Positions 45,645-55,245 of a DNA stretch of 64,000 nt are shown here, piece after piece (the stretch's first letter is position 1; each line of letters opens with the position of its first letter). The DNA lies in NCBI GenBank assembly GCA_019240115.1, contig JAFAYV010000071.1:31596-95595 (forward strand). The letters run 5' to 3'. The stretch comes from Solirubrobacterales bacterium (lineage in GTDB: Bacteria > Actinomycetota > Thermoleophilia > Solirubrobacterales > Solirubrobacteraceae). The notes under the pieces are model-generated. The model saw only the letters and a program-made list of their open reading frames with translations. It searched no databases and was not told where the DNA came from. The translations under genes and the position numbers were made by a program.

Positions 45645-46693
45645 GCCGTCGCCGAATCGACCAGCTCGGCGTCATCCGGCCGCGCCGGCGGGTCGGAGCT
45701 GTCGACGCCCATGCCCTCGGGGACCTTGATGCCGTAGAGCTTGGCCGCGTTGAGCCCGAGGATCTTGCGCTTGCCCTCCTCGTTCAGGCGCGGGTAGTCC
45801 GAGTACTCGTCGCTCGGGAAATCCCAACCGAGGAACCCGTCGATCTGCCACTTCGGCTCCCAGATGCCGTAGTCGGAGCCGAACAGCATCTTGTCCTCGC
45901 CGACCCAGAACAGCAGCTCGCCCATGACCTTGGCGAAGAACTTCGGGCGGGCGTACATCAGGCCGCCGACGACGACCGACAGGCCGGCGTAGACGTTGGG
46001 CTCCTGCGTCGCCATGAAGCAGAAGTCCTCGATCCGCGGCAGGCCGACGTGCTCGACGATGAAGTTGAGCTCGGTGTTGTCAGTCGCCGCGTGATCGACG
46101 TCCTTGACGTCGAACGCGTCCTTGTCCAGCGGCCAGATCGTCGGGCCCTTGTGGACGTGGAGGTTCTTGATGCCCAGCTCCTTGCACTTCTCGTAGAACG
46201 GCTTGCACTGCTCGTCGGCGAGCGTCCAGCCGCGCGAGCCGTTGTTCCACTCGGCGGTGTAGAGCTTGACGCCCTGGATGTTGTACTTCTTGGCGTCCTC
46301 CTCGAGCTGCTTGAGCCCGGCGTCGCCGTCCCGAGGATCCCAGCGGCCGTTCAGGATCAGCTTGTCCTGGTGCTTGTCGAACAGCTTCGCGTTCTGCTCG
46401 ATCGTGTTGAAGCCCTCCGAGTACCACTCCTTCAGGTACGTCGACTGGAAGATGCCGACGTCCACGCCGCCGTCCTCGAACACGTCCTTCTCGAAGTCAT
46501 CGTGCGTGTAGGACATGAACTTCTCGATCGGCCAGTGCGTGTCCGGCGGTCCCAGCCCCTGATAGGCGTGGAAGCAGTCGATCCAGCCCTTCGCGTACTG
46601 CTCGGCGCCCTTGACCCAGTTGTCCGGGCCGGCGCTCCACATGTGGAGGTGGCTGTCGACGACGAAGTACTTCTTTCCATCCTTCTCGTACAT
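45641..46693 (-). CDS. Amidohydrolase-family protein of the prm operon
   Basis: 350 residues. Metal-binding motifs of the amidohydrolase_2 group: VVDSHLHMW at the N-terminus, LHVHKGPTIWP, IVEHVGLPRI and MLFGSDYGIWEPKW. Known in the mim/prm operons of mycobacteria and Gordonia, where this conserved protein supports formation of active monooxygenase; its true reaction is not known. ATG 46693 has GGAGGAGAAC before it, 20 bp after prmD. Confidence 0.9.
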
Positions 46694-46713
46694 CTGTGTG
46701 TTCTCCTCCGTAG

Positions 46714-47064
46714 CTAGTTGACGGGCTTGAGATCGAAGTCGATGTACTCGGCCGCGTCCTCGGGGTTGGCGAACATGATGATCTTGTCATCGAGGACCAC
46801 CATGCGCCCGTAGTGGGTCGACATGATCTCCTCGAAGTCGTCGTTTCCGAAGTCCTCCCAGCCGAGCGCCTCGGCCATCTCTGCGTAGTCGAACTCGAAC
46901 TGACCGGTGCCGTCGATACGGATCATGGACGGGAGCACCTCGACGTCGACGTTGCCATGCTCGCGCATGACGTCGGCGACCACGTAGCCGACCTGGTTGT
47001 TCATCAACGTCACGCCGGCACGATTCGAGGCAGTACGGTCGAACTTGTTCTGATCGTCAGCCAC
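46714..47064 (-). CDS. prmD: PrmD, monooxygenase coupling (effector) protein
   Basis: 116 residues from GTG 47064, chosen because AAAGGAG lies 8 bases before it. Effector family (MmoB/DmpM-like): [40 protein letters not shown], and [20 protein letters not shown]. It binds the hydroxylase without cofactor and tunes electron transfer and substrate entry. 2 bp after the PrmC stop, so cotranslated. Confidence 0.92.
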   Translation of the reverse strand: MADDQNKFDRTASNRAGVTLMNNQVGYVVADVMREHGNVDVEVLPSMIRIDGTGQFEFDYAEMAEALGWEDFGNDDFEEIMSTHYGRMVVLDDKIIMFANPEDAAEYIDFDLKPVN

Positions 47065-47066
47065 CG

Positions 47067-48218
47067 TCACAGCTCCTTTGCACTGAGGTTGAACTCGGAC
47101 AGGAGCTCCTCCTGACGCCCGCGAGCGTGCTCGAGTGACTCCTCGAAACGGATGACCTTCTCGCCCGGCTGCGACCAGATCGGCTGCAACTCGCGGCCGG
47201 CCTCGAGGCTCCGCGGCACCCACTCGCGCAGCCATCCGTCCATGATCTTCTGGTTCTCCTCGCCGTGCTTCTCGTCGTTGGCGAGCATCCCGTACAGCGC
47301 ACGCGCGACCCGGGCCTCGCGAGCGGCGTCGCCCTCGCCGGCGCCCATGAGGGTCGGCGTGACGAAGTCGCCCTGGGGGGCGGCGGCCTGCATGATGAAC
47401 TCCGAGCGGAACAGCTCGCCGACGAGCGGCTCGAAGATGCACAGCGCGACGAAACAGGCCTTCGCCCAGTCGCGGATGCCCGTGATGCCCTCGACGTTCT
47501 CGCGCACGCCCTGCCAGATCGGATCGTTGTTCCACGCGTCGAGGTGCGCGGAGCCGTCGAAGCCGTCGACGTCCTCGGTCAGCTCGAGGTTGTAGAGGAT
47601 CAGGTCCTGGCCGAAGCGCAGCTTGTGCGCGGAGGCCACCGACAGCGCGTTGTTGATCATGTTCGTCGGCGCGTCGCGATTGGCGGGGAGGAACACGTGC
47701 ATGCCGAGCCCGTGCTCGACGTGCGCCCACGCGCCGACGTGGCGCTCGACCGTCTTGATCCAGCCGCGGTTCCACGCGTCGAACGCGCGCGCGCCCCGGG
47801 CCTGGGCGAGGTTCTGCCCGATCTGGCGCACGACGTTGGCGTTGTTGCGGTAGATCGTCTGCTCCCACTCCTCGTTGGGATCGAGGAACTTGTGCCAGTT
47901 CGACGACTTGAGCTCGGTCCACTCCTGCGGATAGCCGCCGGTTCCGTCAGCGAACCCGTACACCCACCCCTGAAGGAGATGGCGCTCGGGATCGGGCTGG
48001 ATGTCGACGGTCACATCCTCATAGATCGTCGCCCGCCGCTTGGCCGGAGTGAAGTAGTTAAACGTCCGGCTCTGCCACGACGGGAACTCCTTGGCGCCGG
48101 CTTCGGCGTCGGTGAAGACCGGCTTCGGGACGCTGCGCTCCGTGACGGCCGGCGGGACCTCGTCGTCCTTGGACGGTGCCTGGACGTCGCCTTCCTCGGC
48201 GCGGGTGCTGGTTGACAT
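47067..48218 (-). CDS. prmC: PrmC, small (beta) subunit of the diiron hydroxylase
   Basis: 383 residues. Beta-subunit features: [40 protein letters not shown] and [20 protein letters not shown]. It lacks the two DExRH motifs and so does not hold iron; it pairs with PrmA. The order (large subunit, reductase, small subunit, coupling protein) is that of prmABCD/mimABCD rather than of toluene or methane monooxygenases. ATG 48218 with GAGAGGGAGAGG upstream. Confidence 0.94.
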   Translation of the reverse strand: MSTSTRAEEGDVQAPSKDDEVPPAVTERSVPKPVFTDAEAGAKEFPSWQSRTFNYFTPAKRRATIYEDVTVDIQPDPERHLLQGWVYGFADGTGGYPQEWTELKSSNWHKFLDPNEEWEQTIYRNNANVVRQIGQNLAQARGARAFDAWNRGWIKTVERHVGAWAHVEHGLGMHVFLPANRDAPTNMINNALSVASAHKLRFGQDLILYNLELTEDVDGFDGSAHLDAWNNDPIWQGVRENVEGITGIRDWAKACFVALCIFEPLVGELFRSEFIMQAAAPQGDFVTPTLMGAGEGDAAREARVARALYGMLANDEKHGEENQKIMDGWLREWVPRSLEAGRELQPIWSQPGEKVIRFEESLEHARGRQEELLSEFNLSAKEL

Positions 48219-48241
48219 CGAGTTGCCTCTCCCTCTCCGCG

Positions 48242-49267
48242 CTACTCGGGCGCGGTCGTCGTGAACTTGTCGTAGAACACCCGATCCTCGGGAACGCCCT
48301 TGGCGTCGAGCATCGCGATGGCGGCGTCGACCATCGGCGGCGGGCCGCACAGATATGCATCCATCTCGCTGATCTCCTCCTCACAGCGCTCGACCACGTC
48401 GGTGATCAGCCCCCGCTCTCCCTCCCAATCCTCCTCTTCCTCGATATCTGACAACGCCGGCACGAACGTGAAGTTGGGAAGCTTCTCCTGGAGCTCGGCG
48501 AGCTCGTCCAGGTGAAACAGGTCCTTCGGCCCCCGGGCGCCGTAATAGTAAACGGCTTGGCGCTCGGACCCCTGGTCGGCCAGCTGGCGCAGGAGCGCGA
48601 GGATCGGCGCCATCCCGGCGCCGCCGCCGATGAACAGCAGCGGCCGCTCCGACTTGCGGCGCAGCGTGAACACGCCGTACGGTCCGGTGACCTCGAGCTC
48701 GTGGCCCTCCTCGATCGTGCCCTCCGCGAGCAGGCTCGAGAACTTGCCGTCGGGATACGCCTTGATCATGAACTCGAGCTTGCCGCCCTCGGGGAGGTTG
48801 GCCATCGAGAACGAGCGCACCTCGTCGGAGTCGGGGATCTTGACGTCGACGTACTGACCCGGCCGGTACTTCAACTCGGTCGCGTCGAGCACGAGCCGGT
48901 AGATGTCGTGCGTCAACGGCTCGAGCGTCTCGACCCGAAGCTGCTCGGTCTGCTCGGGGACGCCGGAACGCAGGATCTCCTCGTCGTAGTTGATCAGCTC
49001 GACCTCGAGGTCGCTCATCGCGTGGGCGCGGCACAGCAGCGTCCACCCCTCCTCCTTCTCGAAGTCGTTCAGTGCGAAGTTCGAGTATTTGTCGAGATCC
49101 ACCTCACCGTCGAGGAGGAACGACTTGCACGCCGCGCACTGTCCTTCCTTGCAGCCGTGCATGAGCATCAGGCCCTGACGAAACGCTCCCTTCAGAACGG
49201 TCTCGTCCTCGTCGACTTCGAACTCGATGCCGACGGGCTCCAGCCTGACGTTATAGGACTCTCCCAT
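48242..49267 (-). CDS. prmB: PrmB, NADH reductase of the propane monooxygenase
   Basis: 341 residues from ATG 49267, preferred over in-frame TTG 49279 because GAGGGAAA precedes it. N-terminal [2Fe-2S] ferredoxin domain with Cys39, Cys44, Cys47 and Cys79 (GCKEGQCAACKSF, TLLCRAH). FAD-binding RSFSMANLP, then the NADH-binding half with LLFIGGGAGMAPILALLRQL and YLCGPPPMVDAAI. It moves electrons from NADH to the diiron centre of PrmA. Confidence 0.95.
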   Translation of the reverse strand: MGESYNVRLEPVGIEFEVDEDETVLKGAFRQGLMLMHGCKEGQCAACKSFLLDGEVDLDKYSNFALNDFEKEEGWTLLCRAHAMSDLEVELINYDEEILRSGVPEQTEQLRVETLEPLTHDIYRLVLDATELKYRPGQYVDVKIPDSDEVRSFSMANLPEGGKLEFMIKAYPDGKFSSLLAEGTIEEGHELEVTGPYGVFTLRRKSERPLLFIGGGAGMAPILALLRQLADQGSERQAVYYYGARGPKDLFHLDELAELQEKLPNFTFVPALSDIEEEEDWEGERGLITDVVERCEEEISEMDAYLCGPPPMVDAAIAMLDAKGVPEDRVFYDKFTTTAPE

Positions 49268-49292
49268 ATTTTCCCTCAATAGACGCCAAAGA

Positions 49293-49320
49293 GGCGACCA
49301 GCTCCGGAGAACCGGTCGCC
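49293..49320 (-). promoter_or_regulatory. Intercistronic hairpin between prmA and prmB
   Basis: GGCGACC (49293-49299) and GGTCGCC (49314-49320) are perfectly complementary, and the loop contains the palindrome CTCCGGAG. There is no U tract, so full termination is not implied. It follows the prmA stop and precedes the prmB ribosome site by about 15 bp. Such hairpins often stabilise the upstream mRNA segment, which would give more hydroxylase than reductase. Confidence 0.5.
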
Positions 49321-49343
49321 CCTCCGAACAACAGCTTCAGTCG

Positions 49344-51008
49344 CTACGAGAGAGCGAACTCAGGCGGCCGCTCCTTGCGCCCAGCGGGTCCGCCCTTCTT
49401 GTACTCGGACACGTGGGCCTCGCGCTCCTCCTTGGACATCTCGTTCAGGAGGATGTTCGGGCTCGCGATGTCGAAGCCCTTCATGTTGTCCAGCGTCCAC
49501 ATCTTCTTCGAATCGAGATCCAGATGCGGCTGCGGGATGAGCGTGTTGCCGTCGTCGCGGACGTAGCCCTGCGCCTTGATGCACTCGGCGAGATCGTACC
49601 CGTGGTACGCGGTCTCCCACTCGCGCATGCCGGTGAGCTTGCCCATCGACGGAGTCTGCCGACCCTTGTACTCGGGGCGGAACGCCACGGCGTCGGTCCA
49701 GTGGCAGGTCTCCGAGCAGTACGTGCGGACCTGACCGTCGACCTCGTCGACCACCATGTCCTCGCGGATCATGCACGGCACCATGCACGTCCAGCAGCGG
49801 TGCGGGTACACATAGTCGGTGTCCGCGTCGAAGCAGATCGGCGCGTGGCCGTTCTTCTTCGACAGGTCCGAGTAGCGCTCCCACCACTTGCCGTACTTGT
49901 CATACCAGCCCGGATACTTGAACTCGAACCACTCGAAGTCCGAGTCGTCCATGCCGTCGATCCGCCAGTAGTTCGCCCACCAGCCGGTCGCGAAGAACTG
50001 CGCCGTCTCGTGGATGTAGCCCTTGTTCCAGATCCGGTTCCACGACTCCTCGACGAGGTCGTGCGGGACCACGAGGCCGTACTTCTCGAGCGGGATCAGG
50101 TAGGACCGGTAGTAGTCGTCATAGATCCAGCGACGCCATGCCTCGGCGTAGCTCTCGCGATCCTTACGACGGTCCTTGGTGCCGTACTCGATGAACGTCC
50201 CGATCGCGGCGTCAACGACCGCGTGGTTGTTCCACCACGCATAGCGGAGGTCGCGCTCGAGCAGCTCTCGGTTGCGCTCGTCGGCGAGCGCCATGAGGAT
50301 GATCGAGTACCCGTTGGAGATGTGCCGGGACTCATCCGACTGGACCGAGTGGAACACGGTCGGCAGCAGGTAGTCGCCGTTGGCGGCCGCCTCACCGGGC
50401 ATCGCGACGAAGAGGACGTTCGTGAACGCCGTCTCGGCGACGATGGTCAGGTAGATGTTGGCCGCGGTGATCGCATCGCCGGTGATGAAGCCCTCCCCGA
50501 ACTGACGGCCGATCGTGCCGGCGTAGCAGTTCTGGAAGCCCTTGGTGGTGATGTCGAACCCGGCGGGGTCGATGTAGTGGTTCATGTACAGGCGCTTCAG
50601 GTTCATCTGGATCGTCGAGTGACGGACCTCGTCGATCATCTGAATCGCCAGACCGTTGTGAACCTCGGGGTTCGGGACGGTGCCGATCGTCAACGGCATC
50701 GCGCGAGCGGCCGAGATCTCCGGGAACGGGATGATGGACAGGAACAGCTTCTGCCACTCCATCCACCGCTCCTGGACCTGGCGGAACATGTTTCCGCGGA
50801 TCGCGCCGTCCATCGCGCCGAAGACGCGATTGTCCTTCTCCTCCTCCATCGGGAAGTAGGACCGCAGGACCTGCTTGAGCGGGTCCTTCTTGGGCGCCTT
50901 CTCGAACGTGTAGTCGGTCGAGTACTTCTCGACCGGGGTCACGTACGTCGGGTCCCAGGAAAGCTCCTGGATCTTGTTATGTGCCTTGGTGATGCTGGAT
51001 CTGCTCAC
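49344..51008 (-). CDS. prmA: PrmA, large (alpha) subunit of the diiron propane monooxygenase
   Basis: 554 residues, catalytic subunit of a soluble diiron monooxygenase. The iron ligands are complete and correctly spaced: Glu97 (FPEISAARAM), Glu127 and His130 (DEVRHS), Glu192 (AETAFTN), Glu226 and His229 (DESRHI); the spacing closely follows that of the methane-monooxygenase hydroxylase. A cysteine-rich segment CWTCMVPCMIREDM lies further on. It hydroxylates propane (and perhaps other short alkanes, ketones or phenol-like compounds, as in the Mim enzymes). GTG 51008 start with AAGGAG upstream. Confidence 0.95.
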   Translation of the reverse strand: MSRSSITKAHNKIQELSWDPTYVTPVEKYSTDYTFEKAPKKDPLKQVLRSYFPMEEEKDNRVFGAMDGAIRGNMFRQVQERWMEWQKLFLSIIPFPEISAARAMPLTIGTVPNPEVHNGLAIQMIDEVRHSTIQMNLKRLYMNHYIDPAGFDITTKGFQNCYAGTIGRQFGEGFITGDAITAANIYLTIVAETAFTNVLFVAMPGEAAANGDYLLPTVFHSVQSDESRHISNGYSIILMALADERNRELLERDLRYAWWNNHAVVDAAIGTFIEYGTKDRRKDRESYAEAWRRWIYDDYYRSYLIPLEKYGLVVPHDLVEESWNRIWNKGYIHETAQFFATGWWANYWRIDGMDDSDFEWFEFKYPGWYDKYGKWWERYSDLSKKNGHAPICFDADTDYVYPHRCWTCMVPCMIREDMVVDEVDGQVRTYCSETCHWTDAVAFRPEYKGRQTPSMGKLTGMREWETAYHGYDLAECIKAQGYVRDDGNTLIPQPHLDLDSKKMWTLDNMKGFDIASPNILLNEMSKEEREAHVSEYKKGGPAGRKERPPEFALS

Positions 51009-51078
51009 CCTTGGTTGCTCCTTTTTTGGGTTCCCTCGAGGCTGCCCGCGGCGAGGCCCCGGGCAGACTTATCGCGGG

Positions 51079-51107
51079 AGGCTAAGCCGACGCCCCCGCC
51101 CTGACAA
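51079..51107 (-). promoter_or_regulatory. Candidate prm operon promoter
   Basis: On the minus strand TTGTCA (51102-51107) and TAGCCT (51079-51084) are 17 bp apart. This places the transcript start near 51072, with a leader of about 65 nt to prmA. The DNA just upstream (51108-51138) is unusually A+T-rich for this window (AACTGTTAAGAACTTG, GATTTGCAAGC) and would suit regulator binding. Confidence 0.45.
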
Positions 51108-51138
51108 GTTCTTAACAGTTTTCGCATCTGCTTGCAAA

Positions 51139-52002
51139 TCACGCAACCGGCTCCAAACGCGAGCCCGTGCCGGCGCGCGGCGCCTGCACGCGGAGCGCGC
51201 TCGGGGGCGAAGCGACCTCGGTCGCGCCGGCGGCGACGTCGGTCACGGCGGCGGTCAACGACGCGAGCTCGGAATCGAAGGCCGAGGCGGTCATCGAGAG
51301 CCCCAGCGCGGCGACGAAGCCCCCGGCCCGGTCATGGATCGGCGCTGCGATGCAGCAGAAGTTCTCGGCCATCTCCTCGCGATCGGTGGCAAAGCCGGCG
51401 GCGCGTACGCGCGCCAGCTCGACCGAGAGCTCCGCGGGATCGACGATCGTCTGCGCCGTGAACCGCTTCAGGCCCCGGCGAACGTAGCGCGCGAGCCCCG
51501 GAGGCTCGAGCACCGACAGCACGACCTTGCCGATCGCCAGCGCGTGGGCGTTGTCGCGGATCTCGGATTCGAGCCCCGGGATCCGGGGGACGCCCTGCCG
51601 GCCGCGGTAGGTGATGATCTGGATCGCGCCGGAGCGCACGACGCCGAGATACGACCGCTTGCGGGTGCGCAGGAACAGCTCGTCGACGGTCCCGCTCAGG
51701 CCGTCGTGGACGGGGCGCTGCGCCGCGCCGACCGTCGTCAGCTCCTCGAGTCCCCGCGCCGGGCGGTAGACGCCCTTGGACTCGTGGACCGCGAAGCCCT
51801 CTTCGCACAGGCTCGTCAGTAGGTAGTAGGCGGTCGACACGCTCTTGCCGAGCGCCTCGGCGACCTCATCGGCGCGGACCCCGGCGGGCCGCTCGACCAG
51901 CAGGGAGAGGACCCGGAGCACGGACCGCGCCGTACTGAGGCTCCGGCTCGATGCCGTCGCCGCGGGAGCGTGGTCCTCCACGCCTGCCGTCCGCACCTTC
52001 AA
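51139..52002 (-). CDS. IclR-family transcriptional regulator
   Basis: 287 residues from TTG 52002 (GTG 51996 is an alternative). The winged-helix HTH is at about 25-85 (VLRVLSLLVERPAGVRADEV, ALGKSVSTAYYLLTSLCEEG). The C-terminal effector domain follows (YLGVVRSGAIQIITY, AHALAIGKVVL, EMAENFCCIAAPIHDRAGGF, VAALGLSM). IclR proteins bind small organic ligands and act as repressors or activators. It sits directly upstream of prmA on the same strand, so it may control the operon. Confidence 0.88.
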   Translation of the reverse strand: MKVRTAGVEDHAPAATASSRSLSTARSVLRVLSLLVERPAGVRADEVAEALGKSVSTAYYLLTSLCEEGFAVHESKGVYRPARGLEELTTVGAAQRPVHDGLSGTVDELFLRTRKRSYLGVVRSGAIQIITYRGRQGVPRIPGLESEIRDNAHALAIGKVVLSVLEPPGLARYVRRGLKRFTAQTIVDPAELSVELARVRAAGFATDREEMAENFCCIAAPIHDRAGGFVAALGLSMTASAFDSELASLTAAVTDVAAGATEVASPPSALRVQAPRAGTGSRLEPVA

Positions 52003-52099
52003 CGCGATCTTCGCTCTCCTGTTTGACGAGCCGGCGTCGCCGCCGACCCACTCCGTTCGAGGCTACCCGACGAGGCCCGCGATCGCCGTTACACGAGCG

Positions 52100-53683
52100 T
52101 TACACAGCTTTTTCCACCGATGCCCCGCCGGCCCGCAGACGCGCGATGCGCGACGCCGCGAGGCTCCGACGCGGATCGGCGAACGCCAACGCCGCGAGCA
52201 GCCGGCGCCAGGCTGCGAGATCGACCTCGCCCGACGGCGTCTGCAGCCATGCCCACAGCGCCTCCTGGTCGCCCGAGCTCAGCACCGATCGGCGCATCCA
52301 CTCCTCGAGCGCGTCGCGCTCGGCGGCGACGCCCGGCGCCCTCGAGCGCGGCAGCAGCGGGCCCGGATACCGCACCGCCGCCTCGCGGATGCGGCCCCGG
52401 TGCAGGAGCCCGACGACTTGGCCGACGTCGGAGACGACCCCGGGAGCCAGCGCATACAGCTCGGCGTCGATGCAGTCGCCGAGGAGCTTGCGCAGGCGCG
52501 AGATCTCGACCCGCACGGCACCCACGCGCGATTCATCGCCGTACACCCCGCGGCTGAGCTCCTCGCTCGAGAGACCGTGGGGATGGGCGCCGAGCAGGGC
52601 GAGGATCTCGGCATGGCGCAGCCGCAGCGAGATCGCCCGCGCGGCCCCGCCGTCGGACAGCTGCGCGACCGCGCCGTCGCGGCCCAGCAGCGCGAGCCGC
52701 AGCTGCGCGGCCGCGGCGGGCTGCGCCCTGCCGGCCGCGGGGTCGGTGAGCGCGCGCAACAGGTACGCATCCTCGTGACCGAGCGGCTCGGCGATCGCGA
52801 TGATGCGGTCGTCGATGCGCACCTGTCCGCCCCCCGGCGGAACGAGCAGGCGCTCGGCGCCCAGCCAGCCGACCGGCCGGGTCGCCACCACCCGCCCCGA
52901 CGGCGCGACGAGCGCGCGGGGGTCGCCGCCGGCGGCGAGCTGGTCGCCGTGGCGCGAGATCAGGCGCGCGTCGCGGTCGAGCATCTCGCAGCGCAGGTGC
53001 GCCTCGACCGCCTGCGCGGTCGCGGTCGCCACCGCCATGCTGTGCGGATGCACGGTCGACATCTCGCCGGTCAGGTCGATGACGCCGATGACCCGGCCCG
53101 TGTCGGGGTCGCTGACCGGCGCGGCGGCGCACGTCCAGCCCTGCACGCACTCGCTGAAGTGCTCGGCGGCGAACACCTGGACCGCGTGCTGGGCGGCGAG
53201 CGCGGTCCCGATCGCGTTGGTTCCGGCGCCGCACTCGCTCCAGAGCGTGCCCTCGGCGAAGTTCATCGAGTCGGCGGCGCGCAGGCGCACGGTGGCGTTG
53301 CCGGCGACCCAGAGCAGCATGCCGTTGGCGTCGGAGACGACGATCAGGTGCCGCGACTCGTCGGCGGTGGCGGCCAGACAGTCGTTGATCAGCGGCGCCA
53401 TGTCGGCGAGCGGATGGACCTCCCACCGCGCCGTGGTCTCGTCGGCGTCGGCGACGACGGGCGCCCGCCGCGACCCCGACGGATCGACCCCGGCGGCCGC
53501 CGAGCGCCGCCACGACGCGCGGATCGGCTCGCGCAGGGCCGGATCGCCGGCGAACGACGAACGGCCCGATCCGCTGGCGGCACCGCCGCCACCGCCGACG
53601 AAGCGTTCCCAGGCCCGCCTCACTTCGCGCGCCCGTTGCGCCGGTGCGGTGGCCACGTCGATGGCCAGCCAGGGATTCGCCAT
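52100..53683 (-). CDS. GAF-domain regulator with winged-helix output, probably controls prm
   Basis: 527 residues. N-terminal MANPWLAIDV, helical segment, then GAF domain at about 90-215 (NFAEGTLWSECGAGTNAIGT, AVQVFAAEHFSECVQGWTC, VIGVIDLTGEMSTVHPHSMA). A second region follows, with a winged helix at about 340-405 (SLRLRHAEILALLGAHPHGL, GAVRVEISRLRKLLG). No sigma-54 AAA+ domain. It is a clear paralogue of the regulator at 25669-26973. MimR-type activators drive mim operons in mycobacteria; similar placement here, two genes above prmA, suggests the same job (inference). Confidence 0.83.
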   Translation of the reverse strand: MANPWLAIDVATAPAQRAREVRRAWERFVGGGGGAASGSGRSSFAGDPALREPIRASWRRSAAAGVDPSGSRRAPVVADADETTARWEVHPLADMAPLINDCLAATADESRHLIVVSDANGMLLWVAGNATVRLRAADSMNFAEGTLWSECGAGTNAIGTALAAQHAVQVFAAEHFSECVQGWTCAAAPVSDPDTGRVIGVIDLTGEMSTVHPHSMAVATATAQAVEAHLRCEMLDRDARLISRHGDQLAAGGDPRALVAPSGRVVATRPVGWLGAERLLVPPGGGQVRIDDRIIAIAEPLGHEDAYLLRALTDPAAGRAQPAAAAQLRLALLGRDGAVAQLSDGGAARAISLRLRHAEILALLGAHPHGLSSEELSRGVYGDESRVGAVRVEISRLRKLLGDCIDAELYALAPGVVSDVGQVVGLLHRGRIREAAVRYPGPLLPRSRAPGVAAERDALEEWMRRSVLSSGDQEALWAWLQTPSGEVDLAAWRRLLAALAFADPRRSLAASRIARLRAGGASVEKAV

Positions 53684-53729
53684 CGCGTCCGAGTCTACGT
53701 CATGCGCGATGGCCTCCCGACGGGGATTC

Positions 53730-54149
53730 TCAGGTCGTCGAGGGGTGCGGCGGATCCTGCGGGGTCGGGAATGCGTGGTCGATGAGCTCGATCCGGTAGC
53801 CGTCGGGATCGGCGACGAAGCAGATCCGATACTCCTCCCGGCCGCCCGGCGGATACGGGGGCTTCTCGGGCTCGATCCCGTCCTGCGCCAGCGAGCTCAG
53901 CAGCGCGTCGAGGTCGTCGACCACGAGGGCCATGTGGTTGTAGCCCTCGCCGAGGTCGTAGGGCTCGTCACGGTCGACGTTGACGGTCAGCTCGAGCACG
54001 TCGCCGCCCCCCGGTAGGCCGAGGTAGACGTTGTAGGCCGAGTCGAAGTTCAGCCGTCCGCGGTGCTCGAAGCCGAGCTTGCCGTAGAAGTCGACTGATC
54101 TGTCGATGTCGCGGACGCGAATGCAGGTGTGGACGTATGTGGCGCTCAT
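53730..54149 (-). CDS. Glyoxalase I-like VOC protein
   Basis: 139 residues. Metal-ligand motifs: YVHTCIRVRDIDRSVDFYGK, LELTVNVDRD, YNHMALVVDDLDALLSSLAQ and VADPDGYRIELIDHAFP. His in VHTC, Glu in VLELT, His in NHMAL and Glu in IELID fit lactoylglutathione-lyase-type enzymes, although actinobacteria use other thiols than glutathione. Detoxification of methylglyoxal or a mycothiol conjugate is possible. Divergent from the methyltransferase gene at 54175, 25 bp between starts. Confidence 0.85.
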   Translation of the reverse strand: MSATYVHTCIRVRDIDRSVDFYGKLGFEHRGRLNFDSAYNVYLGLPGGGDVLELTVNVDRDEPYDLGEGYNHMALVVDDLDALLSSLAQDGIEPEKPPYPPGGREEYRICFVADPDGYRIELIDHAFPTPQDPPHPSTT

Positions 54150-54174
54150 GGGGCGCGAGCATAAAAGGTGGACG

Positions 54175-55245
54175 ATGAGCGCCGCGCGCCGATACGAACT
54201 GCTGGATGCTGCGCTGGAGCGAGACCTGATCCCCGATCAGGTCCTGCGCGCCGGCTCGCTGTACGGCGCCTTCAGGCGCGAGCGCCACGAGTCGCGCGGC
54301 GGCGCCGCCGTCCAGTCACAGCGGCTGCGCGAGCTGATCGCGCGGATGCGCACCGGCGCGATCGCCGAGCAGGCCGAGAAGGCCAACGAGCAGCACTACG
54401 AGCTGCCGGCCGAGTTCCTCGGGCTGATCCTCGGTCCGCGGCGCAAGTACTCGGGCTGCCTGTGGACCCCGGGGGTGCGCACGCTGGCGCAGGCCGAGGA
54501 GGCGATGCTCGCGCTCACCTGCGAACGGGCGCAGGTCGCCGACGGGATGCGCATCCTCGATCTCGGGTGCGGCTGGGGCTCGCTGTCGCTGTGGCTCGCC
54601 GAGCGCTATCCCCACGCCTCGGTGCTCGGGGTCTCGAACTCCCGCGGCCAGCGCGAGTGGATCGAGGCCGAGGCGGCCCGGCGCGGCCTGGGCAACGTCG
54701 AGATCGTGACCGCCGACGTCAACGACTTCGCGCCCCCGGGGGACTTTCACCGGGTGATGTCGATCGAGATGTTCGAGCACATGCGCAACTGGCGCGAGCT
54801 GCTCGCGCGGATCGCGACGTGGCTGCGCCCGGACGGCAAGGCGTTCGTGCACGTGTTCAGTCACCGCACCCTCCCGTACCTGTTCCAGGGGACCTGGGCG
54901 GCCGAGCGCTTCTTCACCGCCGGGCTGATGCCGTCGCACGAGCTCCTGCTGCACTTCGCCGACGACCTGCGGGTGACCGACTCGTGGATCGTGCCCGGGA
55001 CGCATTACGCGCGGACGCTGCGGGCGTGGCTGGCGCGCCTCGACGAGCACCGCGACGCCGCTCTGCGCGTGCTGCGCGCGAGCGGTCGCTCGGGCCGCGA
55101 GGCCCGGCGGCTGCTGGGCACCTGGCGGCTCTTCCTGCTCTGCACCGAGGTGATCTGGCGCTATCGGGGGGGCAACCGGTGGCTGGTCAGCCACTACCTG
55201 CTCGAGCCCGCGGCGGGCGGGGGAAGAACCCCGACGTCCGCTTGA
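54175..55245 (+). CDS. Cyclopropane-fatty-acid-synthase-like SAM methyltransferase
   Basis: 356 residues from ATG 54175. The family core is plain: HYELPAEFLGLILGPRRKYS, LWTPGVRTLAQAEEAML, motif I MRILDLGCGWGSLSLWLAER, GVSNSRGQREWIEAEAARRG, DVNDFAPPG, MSIEMFEHMRNW and FVHVFSHRTLPYLF. Such enzymes act on unsaturated acyl chains of phospholipids (cyclopropanation or methylation); coclaurine N-methyltransferase-like roles are a second choice. Its last 59 bp overlap the convergent DUF1295 gene. Confidence 0.88.
   Translation: MSAARRYELLDAALERDLIPDQVLRAGSLYGAFRRERHESRGGAAVQSQRLRELIARMRTGAIAEQAEKANEQHYELPAEFLGLILGPRRKYSGCLWTPGVRTLAQAEEAMLALTCERAQVADGMRILDLGCGWGSLSLWLAERYPHASVLGVSNSRGQREWIEAEAARRGLGNVEIVTADVNDFAPPGDFHRVMSIEMFEHMRNWRELLARIATWLRPDGKAFVHVFSHRTLPYLFQGTWAAERFFTAGLMPSHELLLHFADDLRVTDSWIVPGTHYARTLRAWLARLDEHRDAALRVLRASGRSGREARRLLGTWRLFLLCTEVIWRYRGGNRWLVSHYLLEPAAGGGRTPTSA

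Noticed and set aside
51108..51138. Sigma-54 (-24/-12) promoter before prmA
   Set aside because: A GG...GC-like pair can be seen, but the spacing is 11 instead of 10, the regulators lack the sigma-54 AAA+ domain, and actinobacteria generally lack this sigma factor.
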